Shown here: positions 1 to 6,799 of the stretch, piece after piece | Layout: each line of letters opens with the position of its first letter | Position numbering within the stretch: the stretch's first letter is position 1 | Origin: Candidatus Chloroploca asiatica | GTDB taxonomy: Bacteria > Chloroflexota > Chloroflexia > Chloroflexales > Chloroflexaceae | DNA length: 36,836 nucleotides | Assembly (NCBI RefSeq): GCF_002532075.1 | Contig: NZ_LYXE01000123.1 | Coordinates: forward strand, 1 to 36,836 | Reading direction: 5' to 3' | Translations under genes and position numbers: made by a program | Notes under the pieces: generated by a model | Databases searched by the model: none | Told to the model about the DNA's origin: nothing | The model's input: only the letters and a program-made list of their open reading frames with translations

Positions 1-132
1 GTGCTCTTGGTGCGGGCCCTGAACCACCAGTCCATCCCCATGCCGCAACGCTTGTCCCCCGAACCCTGGCCAACGACACCGCCATACCATCCCGAAAGAA
101 ACGAACGTCATGACGCTCCCTCGGCCCGTGAA
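1..132 (+). CDS. Possible C-terminal end of a truncated gene
   Basis: Frame 1 is open from the first base of the window to a TAA at 130-132. It reads as 43 residues, starting VLLVRALNHQ and ending HDAPSARE, with mostly G/C third positions. This is what the tail of a plus-strand gene entering from the left would look like. The short Pro/Arg-rich tail shows no recognisable domain. The stop is followed by an A-run and then the GC-heptad array, so the gene would be convergent with the minus-strand membrane protein ending at 392. Only 44 open codons in GC-rich DNA is weak evidence, and it may be chance. Confidence 0.3.
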
Positions 133-155
133 TAAAAAAACCTACCCCCAAAAGG

Positions 156-307
156 CCGGGGGCCGGGGGCCGGGGGCCGGGGGCCGAGGGCCGAGGGCCG
201 AGGGCCGAGGGCCGGGGGCCGGGGGCCGGGGGCCGGGGGCCGGGCCCGGTGTACGGGCCCGGGGGCCGAGGGCCGGGGGCCGGGGGCCGGGGGCCGGGCC
301 CGGTGTA
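156..307. repeat. GC heptanucleotide tandem array (GGGGGCC / GAGGGCC)
   Basis: About 150 bp of nearly uninterrupted 7-bp units of the form GGGGGCC, with runs of the variant GAGGGCC. Two nearly identical interruptions read GGGCCCGGTGTACGGGC, one near 240-260 and one near 295-311. All three frames stay open on both strands only because the unit contains no stop codon, so the predicted Gly/Pro/Arg proteins are artefacts. The plus strand carries many G-tracts of five and could form G-quadruplexes. The array sits between a possible plus-strand gene end at 132 and the minus-strand gene end at 392. Confidence 0.9.
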
Positions 308-308
308 C

Positions 309-329
309 GGGCACCCCTTGCGGGTGCCC
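309..329. terminator. GC hairpin at the edge of the heptad array
   Basis: An 8-bp perfect stem (GGGCACCC at 309-316, GGGTGCCC at 322-329) with a 5-nt loop follows the heptad array in a convergent intergenic region. There is no clear T-tract on either side, so calling it a terminator is tentative. Confidence 0.35.
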
Positions 330-391
330 CGTTGTTGCCGGGTGCAGCTTTGCGCCTTTGCGTCCAATCATCAAGCAACGGCGTTCACAGA

Positions 392-1237
392 CTACTGAAC
401 ATGTTTGAGAAGAATGACGGTCATTACCACGCCGGCCAACGCCATCGCGGGGAAGACCACCAACTCGACCACGCTAACAGGCACGCCGACCCGCGCCATG
501 TTCAGCCCCATCAGACTGACGGCGATGCCAAGCGTTAGAAACTTGGTCAGGCCAACTGAGGCCAGCAGGTAGCCCCAGGCATGGCGGCGCAAGAGCAGGA
601 TGCCCGCTACGAGGCAGACCGGGACGACCAGCCCCAGATCCATCGCCTGGATGAACATGCTGGTGGTATTTTCTAGCGCGGGGATTGCCCCCGGTGCAAA
701 CGTGGCAGCGATGCGCCCTAGCCAGGCCAGCGAGAGAAAGGCGGCGGCGAAAAATAAGAGGCCGGCAATCCAACCGCGCGGCAGTTTTTCGGAGAAATGT
801 GCGGGCAGGGTCTCCAGGTCAAAGGACATCATCACCATCACGAGGGCAAACAGGCTCAGGCTAAAGAGGGCGACATAGACCAGGAAGAGGGCATTGTAAT
901 GCGCGCCTACCATCATCGTGATGTAGGTGTACAGGATGAAGCCGAGCGTACCGGCCAGCAAGAGGCGTCCGCGCAGGGAGCCGCGCTGCGCCAGCCAGAA
1001 GGAGACCGCCAGCAAAGGGAGACCGAGCGTGAGCGCGATCAGGTCATTGGCTTGCATCTGGGCGGCCATGCTGACCGTATCCCAATAATACAGGCCACGT
1101 GCGTTGATGGTGACTTCCTCACCGCGGAAGGTCGTCAGTGGAAAGGATGTCCCCTCGGCGGGCCAGAGACCGGCCAGCGCAGCGAACAGGGTCAAGATGA
1201 AAATCGGCGGGATGAGCCATTTCAAAGCAGAGTTCAT
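392..1237 (-). CDS. Eight-TM integral membrane protein, unknown function
   Basis: A 281-residue hydrophobic protein. About eight membrane segments are visible, near residues 6-25, 64-83, 92-111, 115-136, 155-173, 194-214, 222-246 and 255-278. A roughly 40-residue non-cytoplasmic loop follows TM1 and contains the sequence FRGEEVTINARGLYYWDTVS. No Walker, FtsX or catalytic motif is visible, and I do not recognise the family. The ATG at 1237 lies 4 bp after the flavodoxin-like stop, with AGGA about 8 nt upstream inside that gene, so the two are very likely translationally coupled. It is the last gene of the small-protein / flavodoxin / membrane-protein operon. A membrane partner for a flavin protein is possible but is inference only. 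Confidence 0.85.
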   Translation of the reverse strand: MNSALKWLIPPIFILTLFAALAGLWPAEGTSFPLTTFRGEEVTINARGLYYWDTVSMAAQMQANDLIALTLGLPLLAVSFWLAQRGSLRGRLLLAGTLGFILYTYITMMVGAHYNALFLVYVALFSLSLFALVMVMMSFDLETLPAHFSEKLPRGWIAGLLFFAAAFLSLAWLGRIAATFAPGAIPALENTTSMFIQAMDLGLVVPVCLVAGILLLRRHAWGYLLASVGLTKFLTLGIAVSLMGLNMARVGVPVSVVELVVFPAMALAGVVMTVILLKHVQ

Positions 1238-1241
1238 TGCA

Positions 1242-1757
1242 TTATCCTATCGAAACTGCCTCGGCCCAGTGCTTGATGGCTTCCCAATCACGCTGATCGG
1301 CTTCGACGGCCTTGACCATCTTAGCGATGAAGCGATCCAAGAAAGAGAGGCGTGAGAAGTCCATCAAGCCGGTGAAGAAGACCTCGGGGGCCTCTGGGAG
1401 CAGAGCGCGGATACGTGCGGTGTACGCTTCGCGGGCAACACGGTTGGCTTCGTCGTCATCCGCATTGAGCATGTGGACGGTGAAGAGGGCGACGGGCAGG
1501 CTCTTCAAGGTCGCCTGGTTGGCTTCGATGAATTTGACGACCTCGGGCAACCAGTTGCCCATACGGATCGCGCTACCCAAGATGACGGCCTGGTAGCCAG
1601 CAAGCGACGCGACCTGTTTAACCGGCTTGACTTCAACCTTATAGCCGCGTGCCGTCAGGGTTTGACCAATCGCGACAGCGATTTCAGCGGTTGAGCCGGC
1701 GCGGGTAGCATAAGTAACAAGAACTTTTTGCGTCATGGAAGGATCCTTAGCTTTCAT
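1242..1757 (-). CDS. Flavodoxin-like domain protein
   Basis: A 171-residue protein that starts with a flavodoxin-type FMN loop: beta-strand KVLVTYATRAGSTAEIA, matching the T/S-x-T/R-G-x-T phosphate loop. It is followed by a GYQAVILGSAIRMGNW strand-loop and an FTVHML segment typical of the Flavodoxin_5/HemG-like group. Such proteins bind FMN in the cytoplasm and act as electron carriers or, in HemG, as protoporphyrinogen oxidase. The specific reaction is not decidable here. The ATG at 1757 has GGAGG six bases upstream and overlaps the previous stop as ATGA. A second in-frame ATG at 1736, with AAGGA upstream, is an alternative start and would give the canonical MTQKVLVTY N-terminus. It is the middle gene of a tight three-gene operon. 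Confidence 0.85.
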   Translation of the reverse strand: MKAKDPSMTQKVLVTYATRAGSTAEIAVAIGQTLTARGYKVEVKPVKQVASLAGYQAVILGSAIRMGNWLPEVVKFIEANQATLKSLPVALFTVHMLNADDDEANRVAREAYTARIRALLPEAPEVFFTGLMDFSRLSFLDRFIAKMVKAVEADQRDWEAIKHWAEAVSIG

Positions 1758-1987
1758 GAGTTGCCTCCAAGCTTGACTTTAAGTTCGATCAGGGTACAAC
1801 CAAGATTGTGTAGGCTGCGAATAAGGCCAATCAAACCGGCCTGGTCGGCACGTAGGTTGTCCAGGGTGAACGTATTGAGCTCCATGGTCAGCGTGGTTCC
1901 GGCGGGGCAGTAATCAGTCAGGAAGGTTGGCTCTAGGTTACCGGAAAAACGCAAGGTATAGCGTTGTATGTCTGCCGTTGTGTTCAT
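1754..1987 (-). CDS. Small conserved protein A (paralogue of 9155-9376)
   Basis: 77 residues starting MNTTADIQRYTLRFSG, from the ATG at 1987. GAGGA lies 7 nt upstream, which favours this start over the upstream ATG at 2029. The protein shares the pattern RY-x-(I/L)-RF-x-G-x-L, then Y-x-PAG-x-T, then DQA-x-L-x-G-(L/M)-(I/L), then LG-x-(S/T)-L with the 73-residue product of 9155-9376, so the two are paralogues. No cysteine cluster, membrane segment or catalytic motif is present. It is the first gene of an operon with the flavodoxin-like gene (ATGA overlap) and lies directly downstream of LuxR-1. The function is unknown; its repeated position after a MalT-type regulator suggests a small accessory or sensor protein. 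Confidence 0.8.
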   Translation of the reverse strand: MNTTADIQRYTLRFSGNLEPTFLTDYCPAGTTLTMELNTFTLDNLRADQAGLIGLIRSLHNLGCTLIELKVKLGGNS

Positions 1988-2032
1988 GGACTTGTCCTCA
2001 TCTATGCATCGATTGTACAACGCACACAACCA

Positions 2033-2062
2033 AAACGGACTACATCTTCATGTAGTCCGTTT
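2033..2062 (-). terminator. Perfect 13-bp hairpin with T-rich tail (minus strand)
   Basis: The arms AAACGGACTACAT (2033-2045) and ATGTAGTCCGTTT (2050-2062) pair perfectly around a CTTC loop. Read on the minus strand, the stem is followed by TTTTGGTTGTGTG, so it could terminate transcription from LuxR-1. It also lies about 45 bp upstream of the small-protein A start, so an operator or attenuator role is equally possible. Confidence 0.5.
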
Positions 2063-2141
2063 GCCCCACCCAATGTAGTCACGGGTTGCATGTTTGCAAG
2101 CTACTAGTAGTCTGTGAAGTAAGTTTGCTGCTCTCGGGCTT

Positions 2142-2212
2142 GGCTTCGACAAGCTCAGCCAACAGCGGGCGATGGGCGTTGCGAACGGACGGAGGCTGAG
2201 CCTGTCGAAGCC
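2142..2212. repeat. Inverted repeat of the TTCGACAGGCTCAG intergenic family
   Basis: A 19-bp arm at 2142-2160 (GGCTTCGACAAGCTCAGCC) pairs with 2194-2212 (GGCTGAGCCTGTCGAAGCC) with one G-T type mismatch around a 33-nt loop. The core TTCGACA-GCTCAG is a widely scattered intergenic palindrome in environmental bacteria. It sits just downstream of LuxR-1 and may serve as a transcript end or simply be a REP-like element. Confidence 0.7.
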
Positions 2213-2269
2213 CCCGTTGGTATCAGCACACGTGTGTTACAGACGCCTACGCTGGCTGCATGGCAGCTG

Positions 2270-4882
2270 TTAAATCAAGCCCAGCGCCCGCGCACGCTCG
2301 ACGGCCTGGACTTGTTTCGCAACCCCCAGTTTGCCGTAAATGCCCTTGACGTGATAGCGCACCGTATTGATGCTAATGATCAGCCGTTCCGCGATCTGGG
2401 CATAGGTCAGGCCTTCGGCGAGCAGGTAGAGCACTTCGCATTCACGCTCGGTCAGGGGTTCGATCAATTCCTGCGCAGGCAGCGCTTGCTGGTCAAGGTC
2501 GTTCTCGCTAAAGACACGCTGGTAGCCTTCCGGTTCGCCGAGTTGCCGGGCACGCGCCAGCCACGCGGTTCCACCGCCAGCCTTCGCACCCAGCACCAGG
2601 GCGTAGATCAAGGTACCCGTACGCCCATCGGTCTCGGCACTCTGCACGATGCGTTCGGCCAGCGCGAGTGCCTGCGGATGGTGGCGAGCTATCATCCAGC
2701 GCAGCCAGGCCAGGTGGATCGCATCGGTTCGATATGTGACCGGGGCTTCGGCAGGAATACCCGTTGCGGTCAAACTGGCTTCAGCTTCAGCCAACTGGCC
2801 CTGCGCCACGAGCAACGCCACCTGCTGCGCGACCCAATCTAGGCGCACCCAGGCTGGCGCGCCCTGGGCCAACAGTTCACCTGCGTCACGCAGATAGCGT
2901 GCAGCAGCTTCTGCCTCACCGGTCTCCTGGCACAAACGCGCCAGGGAGAGACTCGCGTAGATCGCCGAAGTCGGCTGGCTCGACAGTTGCGCCATCCGCA
3001 GCGCGTGCTGCAACAGAGCGCGTGCCTTGGCAACCTGGTTCCATTCATAATAGACCTGCCCGAGCACCGCATGCACCGTCCCAATCATCAACGGAGCCAT
3101 CTGCACGGCGACTTCGGTACGCTCGAGCACAGCTTCGGCACTTGCCACCAGGCGACGCAAACGGCCCTGCGGCGACCAGATCAGCGCAAGATGGGCCACT
3201 GCCACCATCGCCGTCACATGGTCATCAATGGCCTGCGCAGCGTGCAGTGCTTCTTCCAAAGACGCAACGGCCTCATCGAAACGCCCGGCGACACGATACG
3301 CCACCCCCAACGCTAGGGCTGTAGACCCGACCAGCCGTGGCTGCGCTTCTGGCACCAGCGACCGGGCCTGCTGGGCCATGCCCAATGCCTCCAACATCTG
3401 GCCCTGCACCTGCGCCAGGAACGACTCCGCCGCCAAGATATCGGCCTGGAGCGCACGGGTTTCGGTCGCCTCCGGCGGCAGATCGGCGAGCGCAGCGTGG
3501 GCAGCCGCAAGGTAGGGGGTAGCCTGTTGATACGTGCCATGCAAGATATGCGCCCACACCAGGAGCGTATTGAGACGCGGGCTGCGCTGGCGCAACGCTT
3601 GAGGCAAGGCATGAATCCATTGCTGAAGCATCGGCGCATCTTCCCGCGTGAGCAAACGCCAGCCATACTCTTCCAACAAAGTCACCACGCGTTGCATATC
3701 ACCCGCCGCACGCGCATGTTCGACGCTTGCAATGGGCATGTCATGGCGCTCATACCACTGGCTGGCGCGCTGGTGCAACCCAGGCAAGCTAGCGGCGTGC
3801 TTACGCTGCAATGTATGTTGGAGCAAGTCGGCAAAAAGGTGATGGTAGCGATACCAGCGCCCCTCGTCGTCGAGCGGGATAATGAACAGGTTAGCGGCCA
3901 AGAGGCGCTCGAGCATATCGGCGCTATCGCTGCGCCCGGTCACGGCGTCACAGAGATCACCGCTCAGCCGCGTCAGGATCGCGGTATCCCGCAAGAAGTG
4001 CTGAACCGAGGAGGGCTGGCGAGCTAGCACCTCCTCAGTCAGATAACTCAGAATGAAGCGGTGCGATCCACTGAGGGCCGCAACAAAAGCGGTGGGGTCG
4101 GCATGTGTTTGCAGCGACAAGCCTGCCAATTGCAAACCGACAGCCCACCCTTCCGTGCGCTCAGTCAAGCGAGTCAGATCCGCCTCGGTCAGCGCCAAGT
4201 CCATCCCCGTCTGGAGAAAAAGCGCAGTTTCGACCTCGTTAAAGCGCAGGTCAGCCGCACGAAGCTCGGTCAGTTGATCGCGAGCGCGCAGCCGGGCCAG
4301 CGGCAGCGCGGGATCCTCGCGTGTCACCAACACCAGATGCAAGCCCACAGGCGGGTGCGCCAACAGCGCCTGCACAATACTCAAGATCGCCGGACGCTGG
4401 ATGACATGGAAGTCGTCGAACACACAAACAAAAGGCGTCGGCGACGGTTCGACGGTCTGGCGATCCACGTAGGCAGCCTCGAGATCGTTGAGCAGCGTGG
4501 TCACCAGGGTGGCCTGAGAGGGCAAATGACCAGCCCGCAGCACGGGCAGCAGCTCAGCGCCGATGTCCGGATGCACCTGCTGCAGCGCAGCGACCAAGTA
4601 GGTGCAAAAACGGAGCGGATCGTCATCGGCCTCGTCCAACGACAGCCATGCGACAGCACCGTTGAGGTGCGCGATCCACTGCGCCGCCAGGGTCGTTTTG
4701 CCATAGCCAGCCGGGGCCGCGATCAACGTCAACGGATGCCTGGCCTCTAATCCAGCGTGAAGACGCGCCACCAACCCTGGACGGGCAAGCGCCCGGCGCG
4801 GCGGCGCAGGCCGGTGCAACTTGGGCATCAACAATAAGGGTGTAGCAAGCGTACGCATAGAAGCCATTATACCTATCTTCAT
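2270..4882 (-). CDS. LuxR family, MalT-type ATP-dependent transcriptional activator 1
   Basis: About 870 residues with the full MalT-like layout. A short N-terminal segment ends in PKLHRPAPPR. It is followed by a STAND NTPase with Walker A APAGYGKTT near residues 57-65, a Walker B strand VCVFDDFH near 150, and a winged-helix region containing FRYHHLF-type sequence (here YRYHHLFADLL). A long alpha-helical TPR-like region follows, and then a C-terminal LuxR HTH beginning LTERECEVLYLLAEGL. Such proteins bind ATP and an inducer, oligomerise and activate target promoters. The start is uncertain: GTG 4885, ATG 4882, ATG 4867 and a later ATG (MRTLATP) are in frame and none has a strong Shine-Dalgarno. 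It lies 74 bp after the PfkB stop and upstream of the small-protein A operon, its likely target. Confidence 0.93.
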   Translation of the reverse strand: MKIGIMASMRTLATPLLLMPKLHRPAPPRRALARPGLVARLHAGLEARHPLTLIAAPAGYGKTTLAAQWIAHLNGAVAWLSLDEADDDPLRFCTYLVAALQQVHPDIGAELLPVLRAGHLPSQATLVTTLLNDLEAAYVDRQTVEPSPTPFVCVFDDFHVIQRPAILSIVQALLAHPPVGLHLVLVTREDPALPLARLRARDQLTELRAADLRFNEVETALFLQTGMDLALTEADLTRLTERTEGWAVGLQLAGLSLQTHADPTAFVAALSGSHRFILSYLTEEVLARQPSSVQHFLRDTAILTRLSGDLCDAVTGRSDSADMLERLLAANLFIIPLDDEGRWYRYHHLFADLLQHTLQRKHAASLPGLHQRASQWYERHDMPIASVEHARAAGDMQRVVTLLEEYGWRLLTREDAPMLQQWIHALPQALRQRSPRLNTLLVWAHILHGTYQQATPYLAAAHAALADLPPEATETRALQADILAAESFLAQVQGQMLEALGMAQQARSLVPEAQPRLVGSTALALGVAYRVAGRFDEAVASLEEALHAAQAIDDHVTAMVAVAHLALIWSPQGRLRRLVASAEAVLERTEVAVQMAPLMIGTVHAVLGQVYYEWNQVAKARALLQHALRMAQLSSQPTSAIYASLSLARLCQETGEAEAAARYLRDAGELLAQGAPAWVRLDWVAQQVALLVAQGQLAEAEASLTATGIPAEAPVTYRTDAIHLAWLRWMIARHHPQALALAERIVQSAETDGRTGTLIYALVLGAKAGGGTAWLARARQLGEPEGYQRVFSENDLDQQALPAQELIEPLTERECEVLYLLAEGLTYAQIAERLIISINTVRYHVKGIYGKLGVAKQVQAVERARALGLI

Positions 4883-4958
4883 CACCCACGCTCATTCCAT
4901 GCCCACGGCAGGGCGCAGCAGCGAATGGGGTGGCCCGTGCGCTTGAGATATGCACCCC

Positions 4959-5873
4959 CTACTGTGCCGACGGGTACACTTGCATAAAGTGCATGACTTC
5001 GGCATGGGTGGGGCTGTTGAGCACGCCGGGGAAACTGGCGCATACCATGCCTGCGACGGCTGCCGCATACTGGATGGTCTGCTCATCGCTCCACTGCTGC
5101 AACATGCCATAGATGACGCCGGCCCGAAATGAATCACCCGCCCCGGCACTGTCGATCACATTGACTGCATAGGGCTTCAACTGCTTGCCAGGCGTCCCTT
5201 TGCGGCCATACAAGATGGCTTCATCACCCACGGTAAGCACAACCAACCCTTGCGCACGTTGCTGGTAGGCGGCAAACAATTCCGCTAACGCGACATGGGG
5301 ATAGGCTCGGTTGCGAAATTCCCCCGAGATGATCACGGCGGCAGCGCTACTCGCCAAGGCCTGGTCGTACGGGCAATCAATCGAGACAAAGGGTACACCC
5401 AACTCGACGGCGTAGGCGCCGACCAGGGCGCTTTCGGCCTGAAACGGTGGGTCAACACAGACCAACCGCGCTTTGGCGAGATCGTCTTTCCTGGGGATAT
5501 TCCACTTCCGGGTCGTGGACAAGAGATCAACGTAGTTGCCAAAGATCGTCCGGCTGCGATCGTCGGAAAAGACGATTTCCCGCACCCCGGCAAAGCCTGG
5601 CTCGACCCGCAGGCGCTGGGTGTCAATGCCGTAACGAGCGATGGTTGCCAACAAGCGCTCGCCAACTGGCGTAGCGCCAATCCAGTTGCCATCGAGTTGG
5701 ACGCTTACCCCCAGGCGGCTCAAGACAATCGCCGAATTCAGGGCCTCGCCACCGGTCATGAAATGGCTCGCGGCAATCTCGGCGTAACTATCGGGTGAGG
5801 GGAACGCCATGCTCAGCAGATGCAGTTCGCTGGAAGCGATAACGCCATACGCATAGACATCGAACTCTTTCAT
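4959..5873 (-). CDS. PfkB-family carbohydrate kinase
   Basis: 304 residues of ribokinase fold. The N-terminal substrate-binding segment contains MTGGEALNSAIVLSRLG, matching the GG-x-x-x-N-x-A-x-x-x-x-x-LG signature. The C-terminal PfkB signature DSAGAGDSFRAGVIYGML carries the catalytic-base aspartate at about residue 247. Length is normal for the family. It should phosphorylate a sugar or nucleoside with ATP in the cytoplasm, but the substrate cannot be read from sequence. The ATG at 5873 has AAAGGA 8 nt upstream and overlaps, as ATGA, the stop of a severed transporter C-terminus. The ancestral operon was therefore probably sugar permease plus kinase. LuxR-1 follows 74 bp downstream on the same strand. 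Confidence 0.92.
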   Translation of the reverse strand: MKEFDVYAYGVIASSELHLLSMAFPSPDSYAEIAASHFMTGGEALNSAIVLSRLGVSVQLDGNWIGATPVGERLLATIARYGIDTQRLRVEPGFAGVREIVFSDDRSRTIFGNYVDLLSTTRKWNIPRKDDLAKARLVCVDPPFQAESALVGAYAVELGVPFVSIDCPYDQALASSAAAVIISGEFRNRAYPHVALAELFAAYQQRAQGLVVLTVGDEAILYGRKGTPGKQLKPYAVNVIDSAGAGDSFRAGVIYGMLQQWSDEQTIQYAAAVAGMVCASFPGVLNSPTHAEVMHFMQVYPSAQ

Positions 5874-6037
5874 GCTCTTATTCCTTTGCCCTTCTCCAGG
5901 GCCATGCTTGGGGAAGATACAGATGTTTTCCTGGGCAGCAACCGCAGCAACGCCACCGCCGCCACCGCATACAGCACCGAAATGACGGCGAAGAAAGCGA
6001 CGTCGCCCGCAAAGAAGCGTAACGCCTGTTCAAAACT
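5870..6037 (-). pseudogene. Severed C-terminus of a membrane transporter (MFS-like)
   Basis: A minus-strand open stretch with no start codon reads FEQALRFFAGDVAFFAVISV, then LYAVAAVALLRLLPRK, then a short polar tail, and stops with a TGA that overlaps the PfkB ATG as ATGA. The hydrophobic helix ending in a positively charged LLRLLPRK tail is typical of the last helix of an MFS-type permease. Upstream in this frame is a stop at 6038-6040, and the next real gene is the ABC ATPase, whose own stop is at 6030-6032. I infer that the 5' part of a transporter gene was lost when the ABC cassette came to lie here. There is no in-frame ATG early enough for an intact gene. Confidence 0.65.
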
Positions 6038-6797
6038 TCATCGCCGCTAACCAGGCGGCGAGACCCTCTTCGCGGGCTTTGAGGTCATCTCGCGTTGCGT
6101 CGTACGCGCCGGGCCGGTACTCGCCGGCAATGTTGCCATCAAGCATAAACAGCACTCGCTCGGTTCTGGCGGCCACCCTGGCATCATGCGTGACGAGCAT
6201 GATGGTTGTGCCTGTGCGATGAATCTCGCCCAGCAGCGCCATGATCTCGTTGGCCGCGGTGGAATTCAAGGCCCCAGTCGGTTCGTCGCCAAAGATGATC
6301 TGCGGGTCGCTCATCAGGGCCCGGCAGATGCCAACGCGCTGCAGTTGGCCCCCCGACGCCTGGGTGATGTCACGCTTTTCTAGGCCCGCCAGGCCGGTCT
6401 TTTCCATCAGCATGTGCGCTTTTGCGGTAACCTGCGCCCTGTTGGTACGCCGCTTGCGGAGCGATGGCAGCATGATGTTATCGAGAATGTTCAGGTTTTT
6501 CAGCAGGGTTGGCTGTTGGAAGACAAAGCCCATGCTTGTGCGACGCATATCGGCGAGCGCGTTGTCGTTGAGTTGCGCCAGATCGACGCCAGCAAAGCGT
6601 ATACTACCACTGTCAACGCCATCCATGCCACTCAAGGCAAAGAGCAGCGTTGATTTTCCCGAACCCGACGGCCCCATGACCGCCACAAACTCACCTGCGT
6701 TGATTTCAACCGAGACGTCGTCGAGCACCTTGCGCTTTTCGTCGCCCGCGCCAAAGGTCTTGACGATGCGTTCCCCAACCAGAAGCTGCTGCATCAT
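6030..6797 (-). CDS. ABC transporter ATP-binding protein (cassette 1)
   Basis: 255 residues with all ABC motifs: Walker A GPSGSGKST near 42-50, Q-loop FVFQQPTLL, signature ASGGQLQRV (alanine replaces the usual leucine of LSGGQ), Walker B IIFGDEP, D-loop GALNS and switch histidine in LVTHD. This is the MacB/LolD-like exporter ATPase group that pairs with FtsX-type permeases. It energises its partner at the cytoplasmic face. ATG 6797 is chosen because AAGGAG lies 5 nt upstream. The permease stop at 6800-6802 is only 2 bp upstream, and an overlapping GTG at 6803 is a possible alternative start. By eye it is roughly two-thirds identical to the ATPase at 27790-28554. Confidence 0.94.
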   Translation of the reverse strand: MMQQLLVGERIVKTFGAGDEKRKVLDDVSVEINAGEFVAVMGPSGSGKSTLLFALSGMDGVDSGSIRFAGVDLAQLNDNALADMRRTSMGFVFQQPTLLKNLNILDNIMLPSLRKRRTNRAQVTAKAHMLMEKTGLAGLEKRDITQASGGQLQRVGICRALMSDPQIIFGDEPTGALNSTAANEIMALLGEIHRTGTTIMLVTHDARVAARTERVLFMLDGNIAGEYRPGAYDATRDDLKAREEGLAAWLAAMKF

Positions 6798-6799
6798 AT

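Noticed and set aside
108-538. Gly/Pro/Arg-rich ORFs across the heptad array on both strands
   Set aside because: They exist only because the 7-bp unit lacks stop codons; there is no Shine-Dalgarno or domain, and the right part is antisense to the membrane-protein gene.
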